A stretch of DNA of 64,000 nt from an uncultured Flavobacteriaceae bacterium (GTDB lineage Bacteria; Bacteroidota; Bacteroidia; Flavobacteriales; Flavobacteriaceae): the NCBI GenBank assembly GCA_947501845.1, contig CANMXP010000002.1, positions 62,001 through 126,000 of the forward strand, read 5' to 3'. The notes under the pieces were generated by a model. It was given only the letters and a program-made list of their open reading frames with translations, ran no database searches and was not told the DNA's origin. Positions within the stretch are counted from its first letter, which is position 1. Each line of letters starts with the position of its first letter. Below, piece by piece: positions 7,563 to 15,586 of this stretch. The translations under genes were made by a program, and so were the position numbers.

Positions 7563-9353
7563 ATGAAACAGTTGTCTTTGTTTATTGTCGCTATTTTTTT
7601 CTTATTGACGTCATCAACTATAGCACAAGAGACAAATGAAAAAAATGACAGTTTATATGTTTCAAATAAAGAAATTACATTAAATCTGACTAATGATATC
7701 AGGGTTAACAATTGGCAACTTTTTGAGCATATTGTCTATAAAGAATATCCTGATAGTATCCAATCAAGAATAGAATTCATTAAAGGGAAAGAATTTCTAA
7801 ATTTATTTGAAAATGGTGAATACATATCTATACTAAACAATAAATTTAGTAAGGGAATTTGGCTACAAAACAATAATCTCATTGTTTTCAAACAAAAGGT
7901 TCCCACTACCGTAGATATTTATTATGAAGTCATTGCTCAAAAAAATGATTTATTAAAACTTAAGAAAGAAAATACTGTTTTAACTTATGGTTCCAATGCG
8001 CATCCAGATTTTTTAGTTCAAGAAGCATCAATAGATACTATCATTAAAAGTCAAGGTTTTTCTTTTACTAGTTTTTGGAGAGGTGTTTTAGGTATGATTT
8101 CTCTTATTTTGATAGCGTTCTTATTTAGTAGTAACAGGAAAGTTATCAATTGGAAAACTGTTGGTTTAGGTCTTTCCTTTCAATTAATTATTGCTTTCGG
8201 AGTTTTAAAAATCGATTTTATCAAAGGTGTTTTTGAAAGCATAGGTCAGGTATTTATAAACATTTTAAATTTCACTAGAGCTGGAAGTGAATTTTTGTTT
8301 AGCGGGGTTATGGATGTAAATTCCTATGGTTTTATATTTGCATTTCAAGTATTACCTACTATTCTTTTCTTTTCAGCCTTGACTTCAGTTTTATTTTATT
8401 TGGGTATCATTCAAAAGGTGGTAAAAGCCATGGCTTGGTTACTTTCTAAAGCCTTAAAAATTTCAGGAGCAGAAAGTTTGAGCGTTGCAGGTAACATCTT
8501 TTTAGGTCAAACAGAAGCTCCCCTTTTAATAAAGGCTTATTTGGAAAAGATGAATAAATCTGAAATACTCTTAGTCATGATTGGTGGTATGGCAACCGTT
8601 GCAGGAGCTGTTTTAGCAGCTTACATTGGTTTTTTAGGAGGTGAAGATGAAATGTTAAGATTATTTTATGCTAAGCATCTTTTAGCTGCATCTGTCATGG
8701 CAGCCCCTGGAGCTATAGTCATTTCAAAAATTTTGTACCCGCAAACGGAAAATATTAATACCGATGTTAAAGTCTCTCAAGAAAAAATTGGAGCTAATTT
8801 TTTAGACGCCATTGCTAATGGAACTACTGAAGGCTTAAAACTTGCAGTCAATGTTGGTGCTATGCTTCTCGTGTTTGTTGCCTTTATCGCCATGTTTAAT
8901 GGCATACTGGATTGGATTGGCGATATATCTTCAATCAATACGTGGGTCGTTAACAATACACCATACGCAAGCTTATCACTTGAATTAATTTTAGGCTATG
9001 TGTTCGCGCCACTTATGTGGCTTATTGGTGTTGCTAAAGAGGATATGGCTTTAATGGGACAGCTATTAGGCATTAAATTAGCTGCTAGTGAGTTTATAGG
9101 CTATATACAATTAGCTGATTTAAAAAACCCAGCGAATGCTATTCATCTTAACTATGAAAAATCCATAATCATGGCAACCTACATGCTCTGCGGCTTTGCT
9201 AATTTTGCATCAATAGGTATCCAAATTGGCGGTATTGGTTCTTTAGCTCCAGGAAAACGAAAATTACTATCGCAATTTGGAATGAAAGCTCTAATTGGCG
9301 GTACCATCGCCTCTTTAATCTCTGCTACTATTGCAGGTATGATTATTGGATAA
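7563..9353 (+). CDS. CNT-family (NupC-type) nucleoside transporter with periplasmic N-terminal extension
   Basis: A 596-residue protein. Residues 1-22 look like a signal peptide (MKQLSLFIVAIFFLLTSSTI). About 150 mostly soluble residues follow, likely exposed to the periplasm. From about residue 175 a typical concentrative nucleoside transporter begins, with the conserved LGQTEAPLLIKAYLEKMNKS in the first re-entrant region, GGMATVAGAVLAAYIG, and late segments ANFASIGIQIGGIGSLAPGK. CNT proteins import nucleosides with H+ or Na+. The next gene is thyA, which fits a nucleotide-metabolism context. The N-terminal extension is lineage-specific and has no function I can name. Confidence 0.9.
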   Translation: MKQLSLFIVAIFFLLTSSTIAQETNEKNDSLYVSNKEITLNLTNDIRVNNWQLFEHIVYKEYPDSIQSRIEFIKGKEFLNLFENGEYISILNNKFSKGIWLQNNNLIVFKQKVPTTVDIYYEVIAQKNDLLKLKKENTVLTYGSNAHPDFLVQEASIDTIIKSQGFSFTSFWRGVLGMISLILIAFLFSSNRKVINWKTVGLGLSFQLIIAFGVLKIDFIKGVFESIGQVFINILNFTRAGSEFLFSGVMDVNSYGFIFAFQVLPTILFFSALTSVLFYLGIIQKVVKAMAWLLSKALKISGAESLSVAGNIFLGQTEAPLLIKAYLEKMNKSEILLVMIGGMATVAGAVLAAYIGFLGGEDEMLRLFYAKHLLAASVMAAPGAIVISKILYPQTENINTDVKVSQEKIGANFLDAIANGTTEGLKLAVNVGAMLLVFVAFIAMFNGILDWIGDISSINTWVVNNTPYASLSLELILGYVFAPLMWLIGVAKEDMALMGQLLGIKLAASEFIGYIQLADLKNPANAIHLNYEKSIIMATYMLCGFANFASIGIQIGGIGSLAPGKRKLLSQFGMKALIGGTIASLISATIAGMIIG

Positions 9354-9478
9354 TCCTAAAATTTTCCTTAGAAGATAAAAATTGCCGTTTTCATAGTTAA
9401 TAACTTTATAATATATATTAAGGTTTTAGATATCTAAGCTTCGTGCTTTTTTTTATTTTTATCCTCGAATATCATGTC

Positions 9479-9556
9479 ATACTTCACGCAGTTGAAGTAT
9501 CTTAATGAAGATTTTCATTTTATTTTTTAATTTAAAGAGATTCCCACCTTCGTGGG
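9479..9556. repeat. Two REP-like hairpins directly upstream of thyA
   Basis: ATACTTCA (9479-9486) pairs with TGAAGTAT (9493-9500) around CGCAGT. CCCAC (9543-9547) pairs with GTGGG (9552-9556) around CTTC, in the context GAGATTCCCACCTTCGTGGG. Both resemble dispersed palindromes that I recall from flavobacterial genomes. The second ends only 7 bp before the thyA ATG and could hinder initiation when folded. Confidence 0.6.
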
Positions 9557-9563
9557 GCATGTT

Positions 9564-10418
9564 ATGCAACAATATCACGACCTAGTAAAACACGTTTTAG
9601 AAAACGGAAACGAAAAAGGAGACCGTACTGGCACTGGTACCAAAAGTGTTTTCGGATACCAAATGCGATTTGATTTAAGTGAAGGGTTTCCTATGGTTAC
9701 CACTAAAAAACTACACCTTAAGTCTATTATTTACGAATTGCTTTGGTTCTTAAAAGGGGATACCAATACAAAGTATCTCACAGAAAATGGAGTACGTATT
9801 TGGAATGAATGGGCAGATGCCAATGGTGATCTGGGGCCTGTTTATGGACATCAGTGGCGCAACTGGAACAGCGATGAAATCGACCAAATCAAAGAGGTTA
9901 TCCACACTTTAAAAAACAATCCTAATAGCCGAAGAATGCTGGTTTCTGCATGGAATCCATCTGTGCTGCCAGACACTTCAAAATCGTTTGATGAAAATGT
10001 GGCCAATGGTAAAGCAGCATTGCCGCCTTGCCATGCGTTTTTTCAATTTTATGTAAGCCCCCCAACCCCCAAAGGGGGCGTGAATGCTAGGCCTCGATTA
10101 TCTTTACAACTTTATCAACGCAGTGCAGATATCTTTTTAGGAGTACCTTTTAATATTGCATCCTATGCCTTATTCACAATGATGATGGCCCAAGTTTGCG
10201 GTTATGAAGCTGGTGAATTTATCCATACATTTGGAGATGCTCATATTTATAGCAATCATTATGAGCAATTGGAACTGCAATTATCCAGAGTGCCAAAACC
10301 ACTGCCAAAAATGATACTAAATCCTGAGATAAAAGATATTTTTGACTTTACTTTTGATGATTTTACTCTAGTAGATTACGATCCACATCCGCATATAAAG
10401 GGTGCAGTAGCTATATAA
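9564..10418 (+). CDS. thyA: Thymidylate synthase with an in-frame insertion
   Basis: Converts dUMP to dTMP with methylene-tetrahydrofolate. From the ATG at 9564 ([20 protein letters not shown]) the protein has 284 residues. A GTG 12 bp upstream is in frame but sits inside a palindromic repeat. All key motifs are present: [18 protein letters not shown], the catalytic cysteine in [10 protein letters not shown] (about residue 156), [20 protein letters not shown], and [20 protein letters not shown]. Between QFYV and LSLQL, where relatives have about four residues such as ADGK, this protein has [14 protein letters not shown], encoded by a C5-AAA-G5 palindrome. This adds about ten residues next to the active-site strand. 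The frame is kept, so the enzyme may still work. Confidence 0.95.
   Translation: MQQYHDLVKHVLENGNEKGDRTGTGTKSVFGYQMRFDLSEGFPMVTTKKLHLKSIIYELLWFLKGDTNTKYLTENGVRIWNEWADANGDLGPVYGHQWRNWNSDEIDQIKEVIHTLKNNPNSRRMLVSAWNPSVLPDTSKSFDENVANGKAALPPCHAFFQFYVSPPTPKGGVNARPRLSLQLYQRSADIFLGVPFNIASYALFTMMMAQVCGYEAGEFIHTFGDAHIYSNHYEQLELQLSRVPKPLPKMILNPEIKDIFDFTFDDFTLVDYDPHPHIKGAVAI
10057..10080. repeat. C-rich/G-rich palindromic repeat inserted in thyA
   Basis: CCCCC (10066-10070), AAA, GGGGG (10074-10078), preceded by GCCCCCCAA. This is by far the most GC-rich short stretch in the surrounding AT-rich gene. It codes for the additional residues SPPTPKGGV. The CCCCCAAAGGGGG core is a motif I recall as a common dispersed repeat in flavobacteria. 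Confidence 0.7.
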
Positions 10419-10445
10419 AAAAGTTATAAGAGTACGCTCAATGCC

Positions 10446-10499
10446 TGTTCGAATGCAGTCGTGAACTTTATTTATAATCTCGACTGCGCTCGATGTGAC
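10446..10499. repeat. REP-like inverted repeat between thyA and the isoamylase-like gene
   Basis: TCTCGACTGCGCTCGA (10478-10493) is followed by TGTGAC and preceded by a degenerate opposite copy, TTCGAATGCAGTCGTGAAC (10448-10466). The same 16-mer with one change occurs at 16928-16943, so this is a dispersed family with at least two loci in this window. No clear U-tract makes it a standard terminator, although it lies between convergent genes. Confidence 0.65.
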
Positions 10500-10555
10500 A
10501 CTTTAGAAAGTTTTTTATTAAATAGCTTTTCTTAAAATGTTAAGATTGTATCTAA

Positions 10556-10852
10556 TTAAACGTTCAATACACCGTTTTCTGCCGATGCATAATCGTTCCA
10601 AGTATAAGCATCTGCTTGATCATCATTAATGTAAGTACCATCAACAACATATCTAAACTCATAAGAGTTATCTTTTTCTAAATCTACTGTACCTTTAAAA
10701 GTACCGTTTTTAAGTTTTTTAAGAGTTGTTGATTTTGTGTTCCATTCGTTGAAAGTTCCAACAACAGTAACTTCATTTGCTTCTTTAGCTGGTACCGAAA
10801 AAGTAACTTTGCAAACTGGTTTGCTTTTTAAATATTGTTTTGTAATCGCCAT
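10556..10852 (-). CDS. Isoamylase early-set (AMPK-type glycogen-binding-like) domain protein
   Basis: 98 residues from MAITKQYLKSKPVCKVTFSV; a longer start 16 codons upstream lacks support. The whole protein is one early-set beta-sandwich with the characteristic VTVVGTFNEWN and, later, YEFRYVVDGTYINDDQAD, as in the CBM48/AMPK-beta type domain. Such stand-alone proteins are frequent in Bacteroidota. By analogy they may bind alpha-glucan, but no enzyme of glycogen metabolism is adjacent, so the role is open. It is convergent with thyA and divergent from the DHFR gene. No signal peptide is seen, so it should be cytoplasmic. Confidence 0.8.
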   Translation of the reverse strand: MAITKQYLKSKPVCKVTFSVPAKEANEVTVVGTFNEWNTKSTTLKKLKNGTFKGTVDLEKDNSYEFRYVVDGTYINDDQADAYTWNDYASAENGVLNV

Positions 10853-11133
10853 AGGTAAAATGTTTTTTGTGTTGTTTAATACTACAAATTTATAAAACAA
10901 TGCCCTATGCTTTCATATATAATTTGGCAAACTAAAAAGAATTATCAATTTGATAAGTATTAGTTTACATTTATTTAAACTACATAAAATATCCATATCA
11001 TATTTATGAGATTGCCAAATCCACATTTATGTTTTTACCTGATTTTCAGTGGTTTTAAAACAAAAACGATTTCATCTTAAACCATAAAAAATTCAACAAA
11101 ATATTATAACTTTACATCTCTTATTAGATACTC

Positions 11134-12048
11134 ATGTTTGGAAAAAAGAAAGAACAACCTCAAATAGATACAGAACAGTTAGAATTGATTCAAAATGCTC
11201 AAAAACGTATTAAACAGAAGAAACGTTTATACATCCATTTTGTTCTTTTTTTAATTGGTTCTGTATTTATAATTCTTGCCAATACAGTTCTGAATATAGG
11301 TAAAGATTTCACTCTATTTGGAAAAGAATGGTTTTTATTTGCCATCCTTATTTGGCTATTCTTTTTAATTTACCATGTATTCAATGTATTTGTCACACAT
11401 AAGTTTATGGGAAAAGCTTGGGAGAAGAAACAGTTGGACAAGCTCGTAACCCAGCAAAAAATAAGAATAGAAAAGCTGAAAAACGAACTCAAAAGAGAAG
11501 CACCTCTTATTGCCGAAAGCGAACATTATAACGAATCTTTAAATAAAAAAGAAAATACACCTGAACTTACTATTATTGTCGCTGCTGCTGAAAATGACGC
11601 CATTGGTAAAGACAATAAGCTCATTTGGCATTTAAGTGACGATTTGAAACGCTTTAAAAACCTTACCAATGGCCACTATATTATTATGGGAAGAAAAACA
11701 TTTGAAAGTTTCCCAAAGCCATTACCCAACAGAACACATGTTGTTATTACAAGACAAAGTGATTATCAAGTACCCGAAGGTGTTATAGTTGTTAATAGTT
11801 TAGAAGAAGCTATTAATGCTACCAAAAGCGACCCACAACCTTTTATTATTGGCGGTGGAGAAATATACAAACAAGCTCTACCTTTAGCTAATAAAATTGA
11901 ATTAACGCGTGTACATGAAAATTTTGAAGCCGATGCTTTCTTTCCCGAAATAGACAATTCTATCTGGAAAGAAACAGCTAATACTTTTCACACCAAAGAT
12001 GATAAACATGAACATGAGTTTTCTTTTTTGACTTACGAGAGGAAATAA
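11134..12048 (+). CDS. folA: 2TM-domain / dihydrofolate reductase fusion protein
   Basis: 304 residues. The N-terminal part has a charged start, two hydrophobic segments (about 33-53 and 63-85, for example YIHFVLFLIGSVFIILANTV) and a cytoplasmic coiled region: the 2TM domain. From about residue 142 a complete dihydrofolate reductase follows: LTIIVAAAENDAIGKDNKLI, WHLSDDLKRFK with the acidic active-site residue, IIMGRKTFESF, FIIGGGEIYKQAL and the final strands to FLTYERK. DHFR makes tetrahydrofolate from the dihydrofolate released by ThyA, encoded about 700 bp upstream. The fusion should tether the enzyme to the inner membrane. A TAACTTTA box at about 11106 may be its -7 element. Confidence 0.9.
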   Translation: MFGKKKEQPQIDTEQLELIQNAQKRIKQKKRLYIHFVLFLIGSVFIILANTVLNIGKDFTLFGKEWFLFAILIWLFFLIYHVFNVFVTHKFMGKAWEKKQLDKLVTQQKIRIEKLKNELKREAPLIAESEHYNESLNKKENTPELTIIVAAAENDAIGKDNKLIWHLSDDLKRFKNLTNGHYIIMGRKTFESFPKPLPNRTHVVITRQSDYQVPEGVIVVNSLEEAINATKSDPQPFIIGGGEIYKQALPLANKIELTRVHENFEADAFFPEIDNSIWKETANTFHTKDDKHEHEFSFLTYERK

Positions 12049-12066
12049 TTAAACAATCTCACGAAT

Positions 12067-12669
12067 TTGAACGCCTCTGGAATACAACATGTCATAGATT
12101 ACTTCGAAAATTATTGGCCTATTGAAGACACAGCAATTAAAATTCTGGATGCATGTATCATTGAAAGAAAAATTAAGAGAAAGGAAAACATCTTAATAGA
12201 AGGTGAACTCTGTAATTATTTAAACTTTGTAGTTAAAGGAATTTTAAAGCTTTTTTATACCGATAAGAGTGGCAACCAACATAATCTTCAGTTTGCTTCC
12301 GAAGGTAAATGGTTAACAGATTTTAGTAGCTTATACAATAATACCCCAAGTGAACTTTGTATTCAGGCACTAGAATCTTCTACTTTATTACAAATTAAAA
12401 AGGAAGATATTTTTAATTTGTATGACAACTCTCCTCTTTTTGATAGAAATATGAGAATTATTACAGAAAATGCATTCATGGAACAACAAAAAAGAGTCCT
12501 CCAACATATAAGTTCTACGGCACATGAAAGGTATCTTTACTTCCTAAAAAAATATCCGAATTTATCAAACCGTATATCTAGCGTACAAATTGCATCTTAT
12601 ATTGGTGTTACTCCCGAATTTCTGAGTACAATACGAAAAAAAATAGCTTCAGAAAGACCATTTTCTTAA
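12067..12669 (+). CDS. Crp/Fnr-family transcriptional regulator
   Basis: About 200 residues with a cyclic-nucleotide-binding-type beta-roll (about 25-125, including IEGELCNYLNFVVKGILKLF and LQFASEGKWLTDFSSLYNN) and a C-terminal winged helix-turn-helix (VQIASYIGVTPEFLSTIRKK). In this frame there is no ATG near the 5' end. TTG at 12067 is the likely start, 19 bp after the DHFR stop codon. No cysteine cluster of the FNR type is present. In Bacteroidota such proteins usually respond to unknown small molecules. The next gene encodes a small stress-type protein, with a short inverted repeat between them that may be the target. Confidence 0.85.
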   Translation: MNASGIQHVIDYFENYWPIEDTAIKILDACIIERKIKRKENILIEGELCNYLNFVVKGILKLFYTDKSGNQHNLQFASEGKWLTDFSSLYNNTPSELCIQALESSTLLQIKKEDIFNLYDNSPLFDRNMRIITENAFMEQQKRVLQHISSTAHERYLYFLKKYPNLSNRISSVQIASYIGVTPEFLSTIRKKIASERPFS

Positions 12670-12695
12670 ACTATCTTATTGTTCTACATAAAAAT

Positions 12696-12707
12696 ACCTA
12701 AGTAGGT
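12696..12707. promoter_or_regulatory. Short inverted repeat upstream of the 101-residue gene
   Basis: ACCTA-AG-TAGGT lies 32 bp before the start codon at 12740 and 27 bp after the Crp/Fnr gene. Position and symmetry suit a regulator site, but five-base arms can occur by chance. Confidence 0.25.
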
Positions 12708-12739
12708 TTGCCAGTAACAATTCTAAATAAACGGCAAAA

Positions 12740-13045
12740 ATGATAATAGAAATCACGACTTACAAATCTGCAGAAAACATAAGTAATGAAGCAATTTTGT
12801 TAGCTTCTGAAACATTTAATAAAGACTATTGCTCTAGATGCAAAGGGCTTATTAGTAGACAATTTTTAAAAACAGATGATGGTTATATGGATATTTTTCT
12901 TTGGAAAAGTAAAGGAGATGTAGAGAATGTTCAAAGGACATTTATGCAAGACGAAGATGCTCTTAAATTTGCAAAAATGATTGACTCAACTCGTTTAACA
13001 ATGAAAAATTATGAAGTGATTAAAACTTACAGCTTCAATAAATAA
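12740..13045 (+). CDS. Small protein of ABM/ferredoxin-like-fold type, function unknown
   Basis: 101 residues without signal peptide or membrane segment. The pattern (strand IIEITTYKS, helix ISNEAILLASETFNKDY, strand LISRQFLKTDDGYMDIFLWK, helix DVENVQRTFMQDEDALKFAK, strand YEVIKTYSF) fits the dimeric alpha-beta barrel of antibiotic-biosynthesis-monooxygenase-like proteins. A CSRC motif (about 31-34) is notable. It follows the Crp/Fnr regulator by 70 bp and is probably its target. The fold is inferred from the pattern only; a catalytic role cannot be claimed. Confidence 0.6.
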   Translation: MIIEITTYKSAENISNEAILLASETFNKDYCSRCKGLISRQFLKTDDGYMDIFLWKSKGDVENVQRTFMQDEDALKFAKMIDSTRLTMKNYEVIKTYSFNK

Positions 13046-13130
13046 ACCCATTTAATACATTATGTAAACAAATAGGTGGTGCTTGTGGCAAAAAATTTTA
13101 CGTCAATACATTCGGTGAAATTACTTAAAT

Positions 13131-13170
13131 GAGCAAAAAAAATACACGCATTAAGTTTTGCTCTTTTTTA
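13131..13170 (+). terminator. Rho-independent terminator after the small ABM-like gene
   Basis: GAGCAAAA (13131-13138) pairs with TTTTGCTC (13156-13163), followed by TTTTTT. Confidence 0.8.
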
Positions 13171-13256
13171 TTACTTTAGCTTTAATAATAACAATTTAGT
13201 GACTTAACTCGCTTTTTTCATTATACAGATTGTTGGTAAATACAGGTAAAAGACAC

Positions 13257-13841
13257 ATGGAAATAGAAAAACAATTTGAAGATAGAATACAACTACCTTT
13301 TACGTTCGATGTAGAAAAAATGCAAGCAGAAGCACATGCTCTAAAACAAGAACATTACGAGTATTATAAAGTTATTCCGTTGCGGTCTCCAGCCCATCTA
13401 GTTGATGCATCATTGCCTTTTCCTCCTCCAGCAGACAATTATGCAGACGGTTCTTGGACTAATTGGATGAACACGCCTAATCTGGAAAAATCCCCCTATT
13501 TAAAAAGTGTGATCGATACATTTAATCAATACACAACCGTAAATTTGGTTCGACTATTATTTTTAGCGCCAAATGCTATTGTAAAAGAGCATACAGATCC
13601 AACTCTAGCTCTAGAAGAAGAAAAATCAATGATTCGGCTTACAGTACCTATCGATAACAATGAAGATGTCGATTTTTTCTTAAATGATACATTGGTCCCC
13701 ATGAAAGTTGGAGAATGTTGGTATTTACGTTTATCCGATCCGCATCGCGTTATTAACAGCGGAGCTACCGACCGCATTAACCTGACCATAGATGTCATAC
13801 CTAATAGCAAAATCACCGAAATCATAAATAACGCTCGTTAA
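13257..13841 (+). CDS. Aspartyl/asparaginyl beta-hydroxylase-like protein (Fe/2-oxoglutarate type)
   Basis: 194 residues from ATG 13257 (MEIEKQFEDRIQLPFTFDVE). A TTG nine codons upstream is possible but unsupported. The C-terminal half shows the double-stranded beta-helix pattern of the Asp/Asn hydroxylase family: the metal motif HTD in VKEHTDPTLALEEE, the distal histidine in LSDPHRVINSG, and the 2-oxoglutarate-binding arginine in TDRINLTIDV. The expected reaction is hydroxylation of an Asp or Asn side chain or of a small molecule with Fe(II), O2 and 2-oxoglutarate. The substrate is unknown. No signal peptide is present. The gene is convergent with the MocR gene. Confidence 0.8.
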   Translation: MEIEKQFEDRIQLPFTFDVEKMQAEAHALKQEHYEYYKVIPLRSPAHLVDASLPFPPPADNYADGSWTNWMNTPNLEKSPYLKSVIDTFNQYTTVNLVRLLFLAPNAIVKEHTDPTLALEEEKSMIRLTVPIDNNEDVDFFLNDTLVPMKVGECWYLRLSDPHRVINSGATDRINLTIDVIPNSKITEIINNAR

Positions 13842-13949
13842 AAATTTTAAGCAGATTTTATTTAAGTCCACGCAAGGAAACATCCTTTTTATTTCACTAT
13901 TGAGGTTAAACCAACTGAATCACTCAACAGTAAATACTTCAATAAAAAA

Positions 13950-15434
13950 TTACAACTTATCTATAATTTGCATCGTTTTTTTAAACCGATTAACAAACTC
14001 CCTTGCTTCGATGTCGTTATAACATGAAAAACCCATTCTTATAGCATTGTGTTTAATATTAGCTACATCATAACGCTGCCATTCTGAAATGATTAGCTTT
14101 TGTTGTTTTGCAATCTCTGTAACCGTATTCCACGAATAATTTTTATTTAAAGTTACCCAAAGTGCCATGCCTCCTTTGGGAATTTCAAAAGATAAATAAT
14201 CACTTAATTCTTCTTTAAGAAGCTTACAAAATAAATCTCGTCGAGCTTTATATATTTTAACCACTTTTTTAATATGTCTATCTAAATCCCCTCCTTTAAT
14301 AAAATTAGAAAATGTCAATTCTAAAATAGCATCGCCTTGTCTATCAATAAAACGTCTCAACTTTGCACATTCATCTACAAAAACTTTTGAAGCAATTAAG
14401 TAACCAACCCTATAAACAGGAGCTACTGTTTTACAAACCGAACCTATATAAATAACATTGCCATGCTTATCATGGCTTGCCAAAGGCAAAATAGGAGCAT
14501 GGTTATAATGAAAATCGTAATCGTAATCATCCTCAAGAATAGCAAAATGATACGTTTTAGCTAAATTCAATAAATGCATTCGGCGTTTTGCAGATAATGT
14601 AACCGTAGTTGGATGATGGTGATGTGGTGTTGTATAAACAGCCTTAACAGGATACTTTTTGCATAATTTCCCTATAGCTTTAGTATCCAATCCGTTTTCG
14701 TCAATTTTTACTCTTAATAACTTCGCGTTGGCAAATTCAAATGTCGTATCTGTAGAACTATAATTAGTTTCTCCCACTATGACATAATCTTGGTTTTCAA
14801 TTAATAATTGAGCCGTTAAGAACATACCCATCTGGCTTCCTCTAGTTATAATAATATTATCTTTAGTAATATTTAATCCTCTGGTTTCATTCAAATAACC
14901 AACTAAGGTCTCTCTTAATTCTAAATTACCATAAGTCGTTCCATAATTCAAATATTTAAGCGTACGTTTTTTATTTGCAACCTTTCTATAGATAATTGAT
15001 AATTCTTTAATTGGTGACAATCGTTCATCCGGAACACCATCATTTACATACATATAATCATCTGCATAATCTTGCGGAAATTTTCGCTCTAAAATAGAAT
15101 TTCTATTAAATGGAAAACCTGTCTTATCATCACTTCTTTTAACTTCATTTTCAGTCCACTTTTGTTGTTGTAATATTGGAATATCCTTTTGAACAAAAGT
15201 GCCCTTTTTGGGTATACTTTCAATCCATCCCTGTAATAAAAGTTCCTCATAACAAGCTATCACTGTTTTTCTGTGCAGACCAATTAAATCTGATAATGTT
15301 CTGGTTCCAGGCAATTTTGCCTGTGGGGGTAAGGTTCGCTCTTTAATTAAGCCTATAAATTGATTGGTAAGCTGAATATAAATTGGCTGCTTACTAGCTC
15401 TATCTATTTTAATGATGGTTTTATAAGGAATCAT
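13950..15434 (-). CDS. MocR/PdxR-type regulator (GntR helix-turn-helix fused to aminotransferase domain)
   Basis: 494 residues. An N-terminal GntR winged helix-turn-helix (about 10-80) contains PIYIQLTNQFIGLIKERTLP and LSDLIGLHRKTVIACYEELL. A fold-type I aminotransferase-like domain occupies about 120-490, with YTTPHHHHPTTVTLSAKRRM, ILEDDYDYDF, and the PLP-binding lysine in YIGSVCKTVAPVYRVGYLIA. Proteins of this family bind PLP and regulate vitamin B6 or GABA genes, usually a divergent neighbour. Here the divergent neighbour is a PNPOx-fold protein. Two CTGGAC direct repeats lie right at its start codon, suggesting autoregulation. Confidence 0.92.
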   Translation of the reverse strand: MIPYKTIIKIDRASKQPIYIQLTNQFIGLIKERTLPPQAKLPGTRTLSDLIGLHRKTVIACYEELLLQGWIESIPKKGTFVQKDIPILQQQKWTENEVKRSDDKTGFPFNRNSILERKFPQDYADDYMYVNDGVPDERLSPIKELSIIYRKVANKKRTLKYLNYGTTYGNLELRETLVGYLNETRGLNITKDNIIITRGSQMGMFLTAQLLIENQDYVIVGETNYSSTDTTFEFANAKLLRVKIDENGLDTKAIGKLCKKYPVKAVYTTPHHHHPTTVTLSAKRRMHLLNLAKTYHFAILEDDYDYDFHYNHAPILPLASHDKHGNVIYIGSVCKTVAPVYRVGYLIASKVFVDECAKLRRFIDRQGDAILELTFSNFIKGGDLDRHIKKVVKIYKARRDLFCKLLKEELSDYLSFEIPKGGMALWVTLNKNYSWNTVTEIAKQQKLIISEWQRYDVANIKHNAIRMGFSCYNDIEAREFVNRFKKTMQIIDKL

Positions 15435-15436
15435 AA

Positions 15437-15480
15437 CTGGACTATTTAAAAAATGATTTCTGGACGAACTGAATAATCCA
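15437..15480. promoter_or_regulatory. Candidate MocR operator: CTGGAC direct repeat
   Basis: CTGGAC occurs at 15437-15442 and 15460-15465 (23-bp spacing), with an opposite TCCA at 15477-15480. The first copy reads TGGACTA, similar to the TGGWCTA core described for PdxR sites in Gram-positive bacteria. It lies between the divergent mocR and PNPOx-like genes, just upstream of a TAATTTTG -7 box (15490-15497) on the plus strand. Confidence 0.5.
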
Positions 15481-15489
15481 TAAATCTAC

Positions 15490-15497
15490 TAATTTTG
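15490..15497 (+). promoter_or_regulatory. -7 promoter box for the PNPOx-like/DinB unit
   Basis: TAATTTTG matches the Bacteroidota -7 consensus TAnnTTTG. It is 90 bp before the start codon at 15587. A clear TTTG -33 element is missing, which would suit an activator-dependent promoter. Confidence 0.4.
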
Positions 15498-15586
15498 CTT
15501 TAATATCAAATGAAGTTTAAAATGATTGATAATAAATTTGAAGTTTAATTGGTATAAAAAATAAACATCAATCAAATCGAACAGTT

